NCBI RefSeq assembly: GCF_024508665.1
Contig: NZ_JANINP010000001.1
Location: 186,001 to 250,000 of the forward strand
Reading direction: 5' to 3'
DNA length: 64,000 nucleotides
Origin: Sphingomonas sp.
Lineage (GTDB): Bacteria; Pseudomonadota; Alphaproteobacteria; Sphingomonadales; Sphingomonadaceae
This document shows, piece after piece, positions 1 through 8,193 of this stretch. The position numbers and the translations under genes are program-made. Below the pieces are notes generated by a model, which ran no database searches, was not told the DNA's origin, and saw nothing but the letters and a program-made list of their open reading frames with translations. The stretch's first letter is position 1, and each line of letters begins with the position of its first letter.

Positions 1-152
1 AGCGTGTCGAGCCCGACCTCTACAGCCGCGCGATCGTTGCGAAAGCGCAGGATCGTCTGGGGAAAATCGGCCGCGGTCACGCGATCGTAAAATGCATCCC
101 CCAGATCCAGGATTGCCGTTTCGGGGCGATAAGCTTGCGGTCGCGCGGTCAT
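1..152 (-). CDS. selO: Protein adenylyltransferase SelO (YdiU family), N-terminal fragment
   Basis: This reading frame starts at an ATG (complement of 150-152) and runs off the left edge, giving about 50 residues. The N-terminus reads MTARPQAYRPETAILDLG and is followed by the motif DFPQTILRFRNDRAA and then VGLDTL, which is the conserved start of SelO/YdiU proteins. SelO is a pseudokinase-fold enzyme that transfers AMP to Ser/Thr/Tyr residues of target proteins, in bacteria linked to oxidative stress. Only the first tenth of the protein is visible, so the catalytic part cannot be checked. It is divergent from the downstream alpha/beta hydrolase, and the two proposed start codons are only 8 bases apart. 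Assignment rests on recognised N-terminal sequence. Confidence 0.8.
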   Translation of the reverse strand, partial: MTARPQAYRPETAILDLGDAFYDRVTAADFPQTILRFRNDRAAVEVGLDT

Positions 153-160
153 GCGGCAAT

Positions 161-1078
161 ATGGGTGGGCCGGCAGCGGGGACGCAACCATTGTCATCTT
201 ACGAAAATCGATACTGGTGGTCCAACGACGAAGTGCGGCTGCATTGCCGGGATTATCCCGGCCCTGATGCTGGCCCCGGCGGGCGTCCGCCGATCGTCTG
301 CATCCCGGGTCTGACGCGCAACGCCCGGGATTTCGAGGACATGGCCGAGCGGCTGTCGCCCGATTGGCGCGTGATCGCGATCGAACTGCGCGGGCGCGGC
401 GAGAGCGGTTATGCCAAGGATCCGATGTCCTACGTGCCGCTGACCTATGTCCAGGATGTCGAGGCGCTGCTGGCCGAGCTGGCGATCGACCGCTATGTCG
501 CGTTCGGCACGTCGCTGGGCGGGATCGTCACCATGTTGCTCGCGAGCGCCGGCCGCGAGAAGCTGGCCGGCGTGCTGCTCAACGATGTCGGGCCGGAAAT
601 CGAGCCGGCCGGGCTGGGACGAATCCGGTCCTATGTCGGGCGCGCCAACACCTGGCCGACCTGGATGCACGCGGCGCGCGGGGTGCAGGAGGCCAATGCC
701 GACGTCTATCCGCATTACGGGATCGAGGAATGGCTGGCGATGGCCAAAAGGCTGTATCGCCTGAACAGTTCGGGTCGGATCGTGCTCGATTACGACATGA
801 AGATCGCCGAGCCGTTCCGCGTGCCGGGAAACGAGGCCGGCCCTGATATGTGGCGCGCGCTCGATGCGCTGAAGGACGTGCCGACGCTGATCCTGCGCGG
901 CGCCCGCTCGGACGTCCTGTCGGCTGCGACCGCGGAGAAGATGGCGGCGCGGCTCGGACGCGCCGAGCTGGTGACGGTGCCCGATGTCGGCCACACGCCG
1001 ACACTGACCGAACCCAAAGCGGTTGCGGCGATCGACCGCCTACTCGATCGAGTCGCGAAGGAACCCGTCACGGTGTGA
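161..1078 (+). CDS. Alpha/beta fold hydrolase
   Basis: A 305-residue cytoplasmic alpha/beta hydrolase. Visible motifs are the oxyanion region IVCIPGLTRNARDFEDMA, the nucleophile elbow GTSLGG (Ser), an acid in the strand LILRGARSDVLS and the late histidine in VPDVGHTPTL, giving a complete Ser-Asp-His triad. The fold class covers esterases, C-C hydrolases and haloperoxidase-like enzymes; the substrate cannot be told from sequence. The frame is open from an ATG at 92, but that start would overlap selO on the other strand, so the ATG at 161 is preferred; a TTG at 191 is also possible. An SDR gene begins 32 bases after its stop, so the two may be co-transcribed. Confidence 0.85.
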   Translation: MGGPAAGTQPLSSYENRYWWSNDEVRLHCRDYPGPDAGPGGRPPIVCIPGLTRNARDFEDMAERLSPDWRVIAIELRGRGESGYAKDPMSYVPLTYVQDVEALLAELAIDRYVAFGTSLGGIVTMLLASAGREKLAGVLLNDVGPEIEPAGLGRIRSYVGRANTWPTWMHAARGVQEANADVYPHYGIEEWLAMAKRLYRLNSSGRIVLDYDMKIAEPFRVPGNEAGPDMWRALDALKDVPTLILRGARSDVLSAATAEKMAARLGRAELVTVPDVGHTPTLTEPKAVAAIDRLLDRVAKEPVTV

Positions 1079-1110
1079 CGCGTCTTTCCCGCTCAACAGG
1101 GAGAGTGATC

Positions 1111-1902
1111 GTGTCCGACACCACCGACAGCTTGGTCGAACGGCCTGGCGCCGTTTCCGATACCCATACCGATAAGCCGAGCCTGAAAGGCAAGCGCGTC
1201 ATCGTCACCGGCGGCACCACCGGAATCGGCCGCGCAATCGCCGCGCTGCTGGCGAGCGAAGGCGCGACCGTCGACATCTGCGGCCGCAACGAACAGCATT
1301 TGCAGGACGCGCTGGACGCGATCGGGAGGGTCGGCACGGGGCAGGGCAGCGCGATCGACCTGGCCGATCAAGACAATGTCGAGCGCTATTTCGCAGAGGC
1401 GACCGCGCGGATGGGCGGCCTCGACGTTGCAGTCATCAACGCCGCGATCCCGGCCGGCGGCTTGAGCGAGATGAGCGGGCGCGATCTGCGTTATGCGATC
1501 GCGACCGATTTCACCGCCTATCTGATGAGCGCGCACGAAGCGGCCGAGGCCATGCGGGCTGGCGGCGATATCGTGCTGATCGGGTCGATGTCGGCGCATA
1601 TTTTGGGTCCGAGTTCCACCGTATATGCCGGGATGAAAGCCGGCATCGCGGGGTTCGCCGAGGCGTTGCGCAAGGAGCTCGGCAGTCGCGACATCAAGGT
1701 CAGCCTGATCGAGCCGGGCTACACCCAAGCCGATTTCCATTATCCCGATATCGACGCCGAAAAGCAGAAGCAGATGGTCAGGGAAGAGAAAATGTTGCGG
1801 TCGGAGGATATCGCGGTCGCCGTCCATTACGCCCTAACGCAGCCGCGCCGAGCGGTCGTGCAGCAGATCACCGTGGCGCCCCTGCGCAAGGACGACGAAT
1901 GA
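1111..1902 (+). CDS. SDR family oxidoreductase
   Basis: A 263-residue short-chain dehydrogenase/reductase using NAD(P)(H). The cofactor motif TGGTTGIG is at residues 33-40, the NAA motif near 110, and the catalytic Ser, Tyr and Lys are about S159, Y172 and K176 in the YxxxK pattern (YAGMK). The start is taken as the GTG at 1111, preceded by an AGGGAGAG ribosome binding site; GTG at 1105 is an alternative. The first 25 residues before the Rossmann strand are a polar extension not typical of minimal SDRs. Its stop overlaps the ATG of the GH130-like gene in an ATGA junction, so translation is probably coupled. This suggests that it acts on the same sugar or glycoside, which is inference. Confidence 0.9.
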   Translation: MSDTTDSLVERPGAVSDTHTDKPSLKGKRVIVTGGTTGIGRAIAALLASEGATVDICGRNEQHLQDALDAIGRVGTGQGSAIDLADQDNVERYFAEATARMGGLDVAVINAAIPAGGLSEMSGRDLRYAIATDFTAYLMSAHEAAEAMRAGGDIVLIGSMSAHILGPSSTVYAGMKAGIAGFAEALRKELGSRDIKVSLIEPGYTQADFHYPDIDAEKQKQMVREEKMLRSEDIAVAVHYALTQPRRAVVQQITVAPLRKDDE

Positions 1903-3041
1903 ATTATCCCTTCGACGAGCTCGTTTTCAGCCCGCTCGATGTCGATCTGTCCAAAGGCCCCCTGGCCGGGCGCATCGATGCCGAGACCTATTGCCTGGGT
2001 GCGTTCAACCCCGGGATGACGCGCCTGCCCAACGGCAATCTGTTGCTGATGGTGCGGATCGCCGAGGCACTGAAGACGCCGATCGCCGACCAGAAGATCC
2101 ACTCGATCCGCTGGATACCTGGGGACAGCTCGGCCCCCGATGCCGGCCGATATTGTCTCGACCCCTGGCCGCTGGAGATGGTCGATACTGCCGATCCGCG
2201 CAAATTCATGATGCGCGGCGGCGGCTGGAAAGTGATGGCCTTGACCAGCCTGTCCTGGCTGCTGCCGGTCGAGCTCGATGCCGAGGGGCGAACGGTAGTC
2301 GATATTCATTATCGCGACGCGATCGCTCCGCGCGCATCCTACCAATGCTATGGCGTCGAGGATGCGCGGATCAGCCGGGTCGGCAATCGCTGGCTGATGA
2401 CCAGCTGTTCGGTCAGTCCGGAACGGCATTCGACCACGCTCTATTCGTCGAACGACGCGCACGACTGGCTGCTCGAAGGGATCGTGCTCGATCACCAGAA
2501 CAAGGACATGCTGATCTTCGAGGATCGGATCGGCGCCAATTACTGGGCGCAAACGCGGCCCTTGGGCGACCTCTATTTCGCCTATCCGCCGGGCAGCGAA
2601 TGGCGCGCCGGCCCGTCGATCAACCTCGCCACCTCGCCCGACGCGCTGCATTGGAAACCCCACGAAAAGCCCGGCATTCGGCCGCATTCCGCGACGCTGG
2701 CCACCGCGCGGATGGGCGGGGGCACGCCGCCGGTGCTGACCGATCGCGGCTGGCTTTCCTTGTGGCATGGGGTCGAGCCCTATGGCGTGGTCGGCATCTA
2801 TCGCACCTATTGGTCGCTGCTCGATGCGCGCGATCCATCAGTGACCTTAGCGACCAGCGACACCCCGCTGCTAGAACCCGCGCCGCACCTGACCGAGCCG
2901 ATGAAAGAGCTTATGTATCTGGACAATGTGGTCTTCTCGACCGGCATCGCGGATGCAGGCGATCACTTCATCGTCGCGAGCGGCGAGGCAGACCTGGCGT
3001 GCCGCATCACGCATGTGCCGAAGAGCGTGTTCGGCCTATGA
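1899..3041 (+). CDS. GH130-type glycoside phosphorylase/hydrolase-like protein
   Basis: A 380-residue protein with the five-bladed beta-propeller signature of glycoside hydrolase family 130. Visible pieces are FNPGMTRL (37-44), YGVEDARIS (151-159, with the conserved acidic residue), GGGTPPV (273-279), LWHG (288-291), LLDARDPS (307-314) and DNVVFSTG (342-349). Family members are mainly beta-mannoside phosphorylases, with some hydrolases; which activity applies depends on phosphate-binding residues I cannot align reliably here. No signal peptide is seen, so it should be cytoplasmic. It sits between an SDR (4-base overlap) and a glycosyltransferase, pointing to turnover or remodelling of a mannoside or a related glycoside. 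The substrate is not deducible. Confidence 0.72.
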   Translation: MNYPFDELVFSPLDVDLSKGPLAGRIDAETYCLGAFNPGMTRLPNGNLLLMVRIAEALKTPIADQKIHSIRWIPGDSSAPDAGRYCLDPWPLEMVDTADPRKFMMRGGGWKVMALTSLSWLLPVELDAEGRTVVDIHYRDAIAPRASYQCYGVEDARISRVGNRWLMTSCSVSPERHSTTLYSSNDAHDWLLEGIVLDHQNKDMLIFEDRIGANYWAQTRPLGDLYFAYPPGSEWRAGPSINLATSPDALHWKPHEKPGIRPHSATLATARMGGGTPPVLTDRGWLSLWHGVEPYGVVGIYRTYWSLLDARDPSVTLATSDTPLLEPAPHLTEPMKELMYLDNVVFSTGIADAGDHFIVASGEADLACRITHVPKSVFGL

Positions 3042-3047
3042 TTCCTA

Positions 3048-3146
3048 CCGTCACCCCGGACTTGTTCCGGGGTCCAACGTGCGGCTAGAGCCGGAAGCGA
3101 TACGTTTCATACCACGATGGATGCCGGAACAAGCCCGGCATGACGG
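3048..3146. repeat. Double-hairpin intergenic repeat element
   Basis: Two 28-base arms (3048-3075 and 3119-3146) form an imperfect inverted repeat, matching at 23 of 28 positions. Each arm also contains its own small hairpin: CCCCGGA/TCCGGGG in the left arm and ATGCCGG/CCGGCAT in the right arm. The left arm contains the core CTTGTTCCGG. This looks like the REP/MITE-like palindromic elements scattered between genes in sphingomonads. It fills the gap between the GH130-like gene and the glycosyltransferase and could attenuate transcription or stabilise the upstream mRNA. There is no T-run, so it is not a classical terminator. Confidence 0.7.
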
Positions 3147-3161
3147 AATAGAGGCCCATCT

Positions 3162-4298
3162 TTGCCCGCACCTCTCAACATCCTGCATATGCATTCCTCG
3201 TTCAACCTGGGCGGGAAGGAAGCGCGTTCGGTTCAGTTGATCAACGCGTTCGGCGACGGCGCGCGGCACACGATCGTGTCGGGAATGCCCGACCAATATT
3301 CGGCGCGCGACGCGATCGCGCCGGGGATTGGCTATGAGATCGCGCAGAACCCGCCACCGCTGACCGGCCGCCCTTCGGTCGGCCGCTATGAGGCGATCGC
3401 CAAATATATGCGCCGGTTCGATCTGGTGCTGAGCTACAATTGGGGCGCGATCGATGCCGTGATGGCGAAGCGCGTTTTCCCCAAGGGCATGCCGCCGATC
3501 GTCCATCACGAAGACGGCTTCAACGCCGACGAAGCGATGAAGCTCAAGCCGCAGCGCGCGATCTATCGGCGGATGGCGTTCCCCGCCGCTTATGCGGTCG
3601 TCGTGCCGTCGATGACGCTCGAATGGGTGGCGACCAATGTCTGGAAGCAATCGGCGCCGCGGCTGCGCCGGATCCCGAACGGCATCGACACCGCGCTCTA
3701 TGCCAAGAAGCCCAATCCCAAGGCGATCCCCGGCCTGGTCCGCAAGCCGGGCGAAGTGATCGTCGGCGCGCTGGCCGGGCTGCGCGAGGTCAAGAACCTG
3801 CCGGCCTTGGTGCGCGCGACCGCCGGCTGTTCGGCGCGCGTGCGACTAGTGATCGTCGGCGAAGGGCCCGAGCGCGCGAAGATCGAGATGGCGGCTCGCG
3901 CGCTGGAAATGCAGGACAAGGTGCTGCTGCCCGGATTCCTGCCCGATCCGCACACTTATGTTGGGCTGTTCGACATCATGGCGCTGTCGTCGCTCAGCGA
4001 GCAATTCCCGATCTCGGTGGTTGAAGGAATGGCGGCGGGATTGCCGATCGCCTCGGTCCCGGCCGGCGACATTCCGTATATGGTGAGCGAGGAGAACCGC
4101 CCCTATATCACCCCGCATTCGGGCGAAGTCGACCTGCGCGACGCGATCCAGGCGCTGGCGGCGGATGCCAAACTGCGTGCGGCGATCGGCAAGGCCAATC
4201 GGGCCAAGGCGGTCGCCGAATATGACGCCAAGGCGATGATCGCCGCTTATACGCATCTGTACGAAGAGGCGCTGGGTAGGGCGGGCGCGCTGTCGTGA
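3162..4298 (+). CDS. Glycosyltransferase family 4-like protein
   Basis: A 378-residue GT-B fold glycosyltransferase. The N-terminal domain begins LNILHMHSSFNLGGKEARS, with the glycine-rich acceptor loop GG near residue 18. The linker strand carries PNGID (172-176), and the C-terminal donor domain has VGEGPER (232-238) and the EX7E motif (E280...E288, SEQFPISVVEGMAAG) typical of retaining GT4 enzymes. It would transfer a sugar from a nucleotide or lipid donor at the cytoplasmic face. The best start is a TTG at 3162, since no earlier in-frame ATG exists; the ATG at 3189 would cut into the first beta strand. It probably works in the same pathway as the GH130-like gene upstream. Acceptor unknown. 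Confidence 0.87.
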   Translation: MPAPLNILHMHSSFNLGGKEARSVQLINAFGDGARHTIVSGMPDQYSARDAIAPGIGYEIAQNPPPLTGRPSVGRYEAIAKYMRRFDLVLSYNWGAIDAVMAKRVFPKGMPPIVHHEDGFNADEAMKLKPQRAIYRRMAFPAAYAVVVPSMTLEWVATNVWKQSAPRLRRIPNGIDTALYAKKPNPKAIPGLVRKPGEVIVGALAGLREVKNLPALVRATAGCSARVRLVIVGEGPERAKIEMAARALEMQDKVLLPGFLPDPHTYVGLFDIMALSSLSEQFPISVVEGMAAGLPIASVPAGDIPYMVSEENRPYITPHSGEVDLRDAIQALAADAKLRAAIGKANRAKAVAEYDAKAMIAAYTHLYEEALGRAGALS

Positions 4299-4365
4299 GG
4301 AGTATTTTGCTCGCCTACAGGCAGCGAAACGCTATAGGCAGCGTTATAGGTCGCAGGAGGATTAC

Positions 4366-5769
4366 GTGTTCAAGGGCTTGACGCCTATCGTCTACAATGG
4401 TCGCGAAGTATGGCCGCTGGTGGAAGGCGGCAAGGGCGTCGCCGCGACAAATCATGCCAGCGCAGGCGCTTGGGCCGCCGCGGGCGGTATCGGTACGGTC
4501 TCCGCGGTCAATGCCGACAGCTACGATCCCGAAGGCAAGATCATCCCGCAGGTGTACAAGGCGCTGACTCGCCGCGAGCGCCATGAGGAACTGGTCGACT
4601 ATGCGATCGAAGGCGCGGTCCAGCAGGTCAAGCGCGCGTTCGAAATCGCCGGCGGCAAGGGCGCGATCAATATCAACGTGCTGTGGGAAATGGGCGGTGC
4701 GCAGCGCGTGCTGCACGGCGTGCTCGAACGTACGCGCGGCTTGGTCGCCGGTGTGACGTGCGGCGCCGGCATGCCCTACAAGCTCAGCGAGATCGCCGCA
4801 TCGTACAACGTCAATTACCTGCCGATTGTCAGCTCCGGCCGCGCCTTCCGCGCGCTGTGGAAGCGCGCTTATTCGAAAGCGGCGGAATGGCTCGCCGCCG
4901 TGGTCTATGAGGATCCCTGGCTGGCCGGCGGCCATAACGGCCTGTCCAATGCCGAGAATCCGCTGGAGCCGCAGGATCCCTATCCGCGGGTCAAGGAATT
5001 GCGCGAGACGATGCGCGAGGGCGGTATTTCCGACGAGGTGCCGATCGTGATGGCGGGCGGCGTGTGGTACCTGCGCGACTGGAACGACTGGATCGACAAT
5101 CCCGAACTCGGCAAGATCGCATTCCAGTTCGGCACCCGACCCTTGCTGACGCAGGAAAGCCCGATTCCGGAAGCGTGGAAGGCCAGGCTGACGCAGATCG
5201 AGGAAGGTGACGTGTTGCTGCACCGTTTCTCGCCGACCGGCTTCTATTCGTCCGCGGTCCGCAATCCGTTTCTGCGCGCGCTCGAGGCGCGGTCGGAGCG
5301 GCAGATAGCCTTTTCGACGCAGGAAGCCGGCGATCACACCTTCCAGCTCGACGTCGGGGTGAAAGGCAAGAATTTCTGGGTGACCAGGAACGACCTGCTC
5401 CGCGCGCGCGAATGGTTCGGCCATGGTTTCACCGAAGCGCTGAAGACGCCGGACAACACATTGGTGTTCGTGACGCCGACCGAAAAAGCGGAAATCCGCA
5501 AGGACCAGGCAGATTGCATGGGTTGCCTGTCGCAATGCCTGTTCTCGAGCTGGGCTGACAGCGAGACCAACTCCACCGGCCGACTGGCCGATCCGCGCAG
5601 CTTCTGCATCCAGAAGACGCTGCAGGACATCGCGCATGGCGGCGATGTCGACCAGAACCTGATGTTCGCCGGGCACGGCGCGTATAATTTCAAGAAGGAC
5701 CCGTTCTATTCGAACGGCTTCGTGCCCACGGTGAAGCAATTGGTCGATCGCATCCTGACCGGGGACTGA
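4366..5769 (+). CDS. Nitronate monooxygenase / 2-nitropropane dioxygenase-like flavoprotein
   Basis: A 467-residue FMN-dependent TIM-barrel protein of the nitronate monooxygenase family, read from a GTG start at 4366 behind the strong ribosome binding site GCAGGAGG. Barrel signatures are KGVAATNHASAGAWAAAGG near the N-terminus, GAININVLW, VAGVTCGAGMPYKL, YLPIVSS and the phosphate-binding strand VPIVMAGGVW. It is about 100 residues longer than classical members. The extra C-terminal part carries a three-cysteine cluster (C384, C387, C391 in DCMGCLSQC) that could bind metal or an iron-sulfur centre. The substrate is unknown. It is separated from the glycosyltransferase by 67 bases, so it may have its own promoter. 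Confidence 0.82.
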   Translation: MFKGLTPIVYNGREVWPLVEGGKGVAATNHASAGAWAAAGGIGTVSAVNADSYDPEGKIIPQVYKALTRRERHEELVDYAIEGAVQQVKRAFEIAGGKGAININVLWEMGGAQRVLHGVLERTRGLVAGVTCGAGMPYKLSEIAASYNVNYLPIVSSGRAFRALWKRAYSKAAEWLAAVVYEDPWLAGGHNGLSNAENPLEPQDPYPRVKELRETMREGGISDEVPIVMAGGVWYLRDWNDWIDNPELGKIAFQFGTRPLLTQESPIPEAWKARLTQIEEGDVLLHRFSPTGFYSSAVRNPFLRALEARSERQIAFSTQEAGDHTFQLDVGVKGKNFWVTRNDLLRAREWFGHGFTEALKTPDNTLVFVTPTEKAEIRKDQADCMGCLSQCLFSSWADSETNSTGRLADPRSFCIQKTLQDIAHGGDVDQNLMFAGHGAYNFKKDPFYSNGFVPTVKQLVDRILTGD

Positions 5770-5854
5770 CGATAGACGACGGGGCAGCTTGGCTTTCGAA
5801 CGGCCAAAAGAAGGTTCATTGCCGGGCAATCCTGATCCGCTACCTCGGCTGGCG

Positions 5855-6553
5855 ATGAAACGCGCGCTTGTCCTCCGTCACGTCGAACATGAAGGCATTG
5901 CCGGCTATCGCGAGCCGATCGAGGCCGCCGGCTATGCGATCGAGCGGGTCGCGGCGCATCATGCGGGATGCGCGCGGCTCGACACCATGTCGCCCGACCT
6001 GCTGGTGATTATGGGCGGCCCGATGGGCGTCTACGATACCGACCGTTATCCCTGGCTCAGTGAGGAGATCGCGGTGATCCGCCGGCGCTTGGCAGCCGAT
6101 CTGCCGACACTCGGCGTCTGTTTGGGTAGCCAGCTGATTGCCGCTGCGCTGGGCGCCGAGGTCCGCAGGGGGCCGGTGCGGGAGATCGGGTTCGCAACCG
6201 TTACGCTCACGAATGCAGGTAAAGCCGGGCCGCTGCGCCATCTCAAGGACGTTGAGGTGCTGCACTGGCACGGCGACACATTCGACGTGCCTGACGATGT
6301 CGAATTACTTGCTACGACAGTATCTTATGCCCAAGCTTTTGCTCGCGGTCGCAATCTGCTCGCGCTCCAATTCCATGCCGAGATGGGTGAGGACGAGCGG
6401 TTCGAACATTGGCTTGCCAATGACGGTGCCGATATCGCCGAAGTCGGATCCACCCCGGAGGCGTTGCGCGCGGCGCACGACCGGCTGGGGCCGCCTGCTG
6501 TCGTGGCAGGGAGGGCCATGATCGGCGAGTGGTTGGGCGGCCTGGTCAGCTGA
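5855..6553 (+). CDS. Class I glutamine amidotransferase-like protein
   Basis: A 232-residue class I GATase domain protein. The nucleophile elbow is GVCLGSQ with C89, and the His-Glu of the triad is in LQFHAE (H174, E176), so the hydrolase triad is complete. The oxyanion-loop strand VIMGGPMGVYD is also present. It stands alone without a synthase domain, like the GMP synthase-like stand-alone amidotransferases whose acceptors are often unknown (some act on gamma-glutamyl compounds). The ATG at 5855 is chosen because LRHVEHEG is the usual family start; the frame stays open upstream to a TTG at 5789 with no family-like sequence. It lies downstream of the nitronate monooxygenase-like gene. Confidence 0.85.
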   Translation: MKRALVLRHVEHEGIAGYREPIEAAGYAIERVAAHHAGCARLDTMSPDLLVIMGGPMGVYDTDRYPWLSEEIAVIRRRLAADLPTLGVCLGSQLIAAALGAEVRRGPVREIGFATVTLTNAGKAGPLRHLKDVEVLHWHGDTFDVPDDVELLATTVSYAQAFARGRNLLALQFHAEMGEDERFEHWLANDGADIAEVGSTPEALRAAHDRLGPPAVVAGRAMIGEWLGGLVS

Positions 6554-6586
6554 TCTGGTCAAACCGCCGAGCGGTCCAACGCGGGT

Positions 6587-7579
6587 TTAAATCCAGCCCT
6601 CCAATACTTGATCTGGCGGGCGATGGCCGTCGGCCCAATGCTGGATGTTGCGGATGACGCGCTCGCCGGTCGCGGCGCGCGCTTCGAAGGTGGCCGATCC
6701 CATGTGGGGCAGCAGCACGACATTGGGCAGCGCCAGCAAGCGCGGATCGATCGCGGGCTCATGCGCGAAAACGTCGAGACCGGCACCGGCGAGCCGCCCC
6801 TGTTCGAGCGCGTCGATCATCGCGGTTTCGTCGATCGCCGATCCACGCGATGTGTTGATCAGATAGGCCTGGGGCTTGAGCAGGGCCAAGCGGCGGGCGT
6901 CGATCAATCGCTCGGTCTGGTCAGTGTGAGGCGTGTGGATCGAGATGAAATCCGATCCGGCGAGCATTTCGTCCAGATCTTCGTGCCAGGTCGCCGCAAG
7001 CTCCTGCTCGACCTGTTCGGGCAGGCGATGGCGATTATGGTAATGGACGGTAAGGCCGAAGGCGCGCGCGCGAACCGCCACCGCCTGGCCGATCCGGCCC
7101 ATGCCGACGATGCCCAGCGCCTTGCCCCCGATGCGGTGGCCGAGCATCGCGCCGGGGCTCCATCCGCTCCACTGGCCCGACCGCGCGAGCTTTTCGCCCT
7201 CTGCGAGGCGGCGCGGCACCGACAAGATCAGCGCCATCGTCATGTCCGCGGTGTCTTCGGTCAGGACGCCCGGCGTGTTCGTGACGAGAATGCCGCGGGC
7301 GCGCGCGGCCTTCAGGTCGATATGATCGACGCCGTTGCCGAAATTGGCGATCAGTTTAAGGCGCTCGCCGGCCGCCTCGATCAGGTCGGCGTCAATCGTG
7401 TCGGTGACCGTCGGGACCAGTACGTCGGCGTCCTGGACGGCTGCAACAATCTCATCGCGGGACATCGCCGCGTCACGGCGATTGAGCTGGGCGTCGAACA
7501 GTTGCGCCATACGGTCCATCACCGCATCGCTGAGTTCGCGCGTGACGATCACCCGAGGTTTGCGCTTTGACCCGGCCAT
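6587..7579 (-). CDS. D-2-hydroxyacid dehydrogenase (glyoxylate/hydroxypyruvate reductase-like)
   Basis: A 330-residue NAD(P)-dependent D-isomer 2-hydroxyacid dehydrogenase. The dinucleotide motif GMGRIG is at 159-164, and the catalytic Arg, Glu and His are about R245 (NTSRG), E274 (FAHEP) and H292 (LPHMGSAT). The substrate-loop sequence NFGNGVDHIDL is at 79-89. Family enzymes reduce glyoxylate, hydroxypyruvate or similar 2-keto acids; the closest sense is a glyoxylate reductase, but substrate is inferred. The start at 7579 (MAGSKRKPRVIVTREL) is chosen because the upstream open frame to 7684 has no family-like residues. It is divergent from the SH3-domain gene. Confidence 0.92.
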   Translation of the reverse strand: MAGSKRKPRVIVTRELSDAVMDRMAQLFDAQLNRRDAAMSRDEIVAAVQDADVLVPTVTDTIDADLIEAAGERLKLIANFGNGVDHIDLKAARARGILVTNTPGVLTEDTADMTMALILSVPRRLAEGEKLARSGQWSGWSPGAMLGHRIGGKALGIVGMGRIGQAVAVRARAFGLTVHYHNRHRLPEQVEQELAATWHEDLDEMLAGSDFISIHTPHTDQTERLIDARRLALLKPQAYLINTSRGSAIDETAMIDALEQGRLAGAGLDVFAHEPAIDPRLLALPNVVLLPHMGSATFEARAATGERVIRNIQHWADGHRPPDQVLEGWI

Positions 7580-7682
7580 GCGCCCGGCTTGGCGGCTTCG
7601 CGGGTTTTGGTCAATGCGGTTGATGCACCGCGACGCCTGCGCAATAGGTGGGAATCGATGGTGGCGTAAAAAGGGGATGGCC

Positions 7683-8183
7683 ATGCGTATCGGCTGGGCG
7701 TTGTCGGGGATCGCGGCAGCGGCGATTACGGTGCCGGCGATCGCCGCGCTGGTGGAAAAGAAACCGCCTTATTTCGCATCGATCAATGCGAAGTCGGCCT
7801 TCATGCGTACCGGTCCCAGTCGGATATATCCGGTCAGCTGGAAGTATCAGCGCCAAGGTCTGCCGGTGAAGATCATCGAGAATTACAAGGAAAAGGGCGG
7901 CGGCGCCTATTGGCGCAAGATCGAGGATCCGGGTGGCACGCAAGGCTGGATGCAGGCCAATTTGATCAGCGACCAGCGCACCGCGATGGTGATGGGCGAT
8001 ATTGCCGAATTGCGCGACTCGCCGCGCTTTGCGGGCAAGGTCAATTGGCGAGCACAGCCCGGGGTCATCGGTCGCGTCAGCAAATGCGGCAATGGGTGGT
8101 GCTATCTCGACGTCGCCGGCCGGGGTGGCTTCGTCGAGATCAGCCATTTGTGGGGCGTCGACCCGACCGAAACGATCGAGTGA
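7683..8183 (+). CDS. Exported SH3-domain protein
   Basis: A 166-residue protein with an N-terminal signal sequence (WALSGIAAAAITVPAIAAL) followed by two bacterial SH3-like modules. The first covers roughly residues 38-95 (FMRTGPSRIYPVSWKY, with GWMQANLIS at its end). The second covers roughly 100-158 (AELRDSPRF, then GWCYLDVAGRGGFVEISH). Such SH3_4-type modules usually bind cell-wall peptides or mediate envelope protein contacts; no catalytic domain is present. ATG at 7683 fits the AAAAAGGGG ribosome binding site; ATG at 7677 is in frame but too close to it. The GNAT gene follows after 10 bases, probably in the same transcript. Confidence 0.82.
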   Translation: MRIGWALSGIAAAAITVPAIAALVEKKPPYFASINAKSAFMRTGPSRIYPVSWKYQRQGLPVKIIENYKEKGGGAYWRKIEDPGGTQGWMQANLISDQRTAMVMGDIAELRDSPRFAGKVNWRAQPGVIGRVSKCGNGWCYLDVAGRGGFVEISHLWGVDPTETIE

Positions 8184-8193
8184 TGACCGAGTG

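Noticed and set aside
3048..3146. CRISPR-like repeat structure
   Set aside because: There are only two arms and they are inverted, not direct repeats with regular spacers.
4329..4350. Near-direct repeat CGCTATAGG / CGTTATAGG upstream of the nitronate monooxygenase-like gene
   Set aside because: It could be a regulatory site, but the match is short and degenerate, so I cannot separate it from chance.
4315..5829. A 504-codon minus-strand open frame opposite the nitronate monooxygenase-like gene
   Set aside because: The plus strand has a strong ribosome binding site and FMN-barrel motifs; the antisense frame has no recognisable feature.
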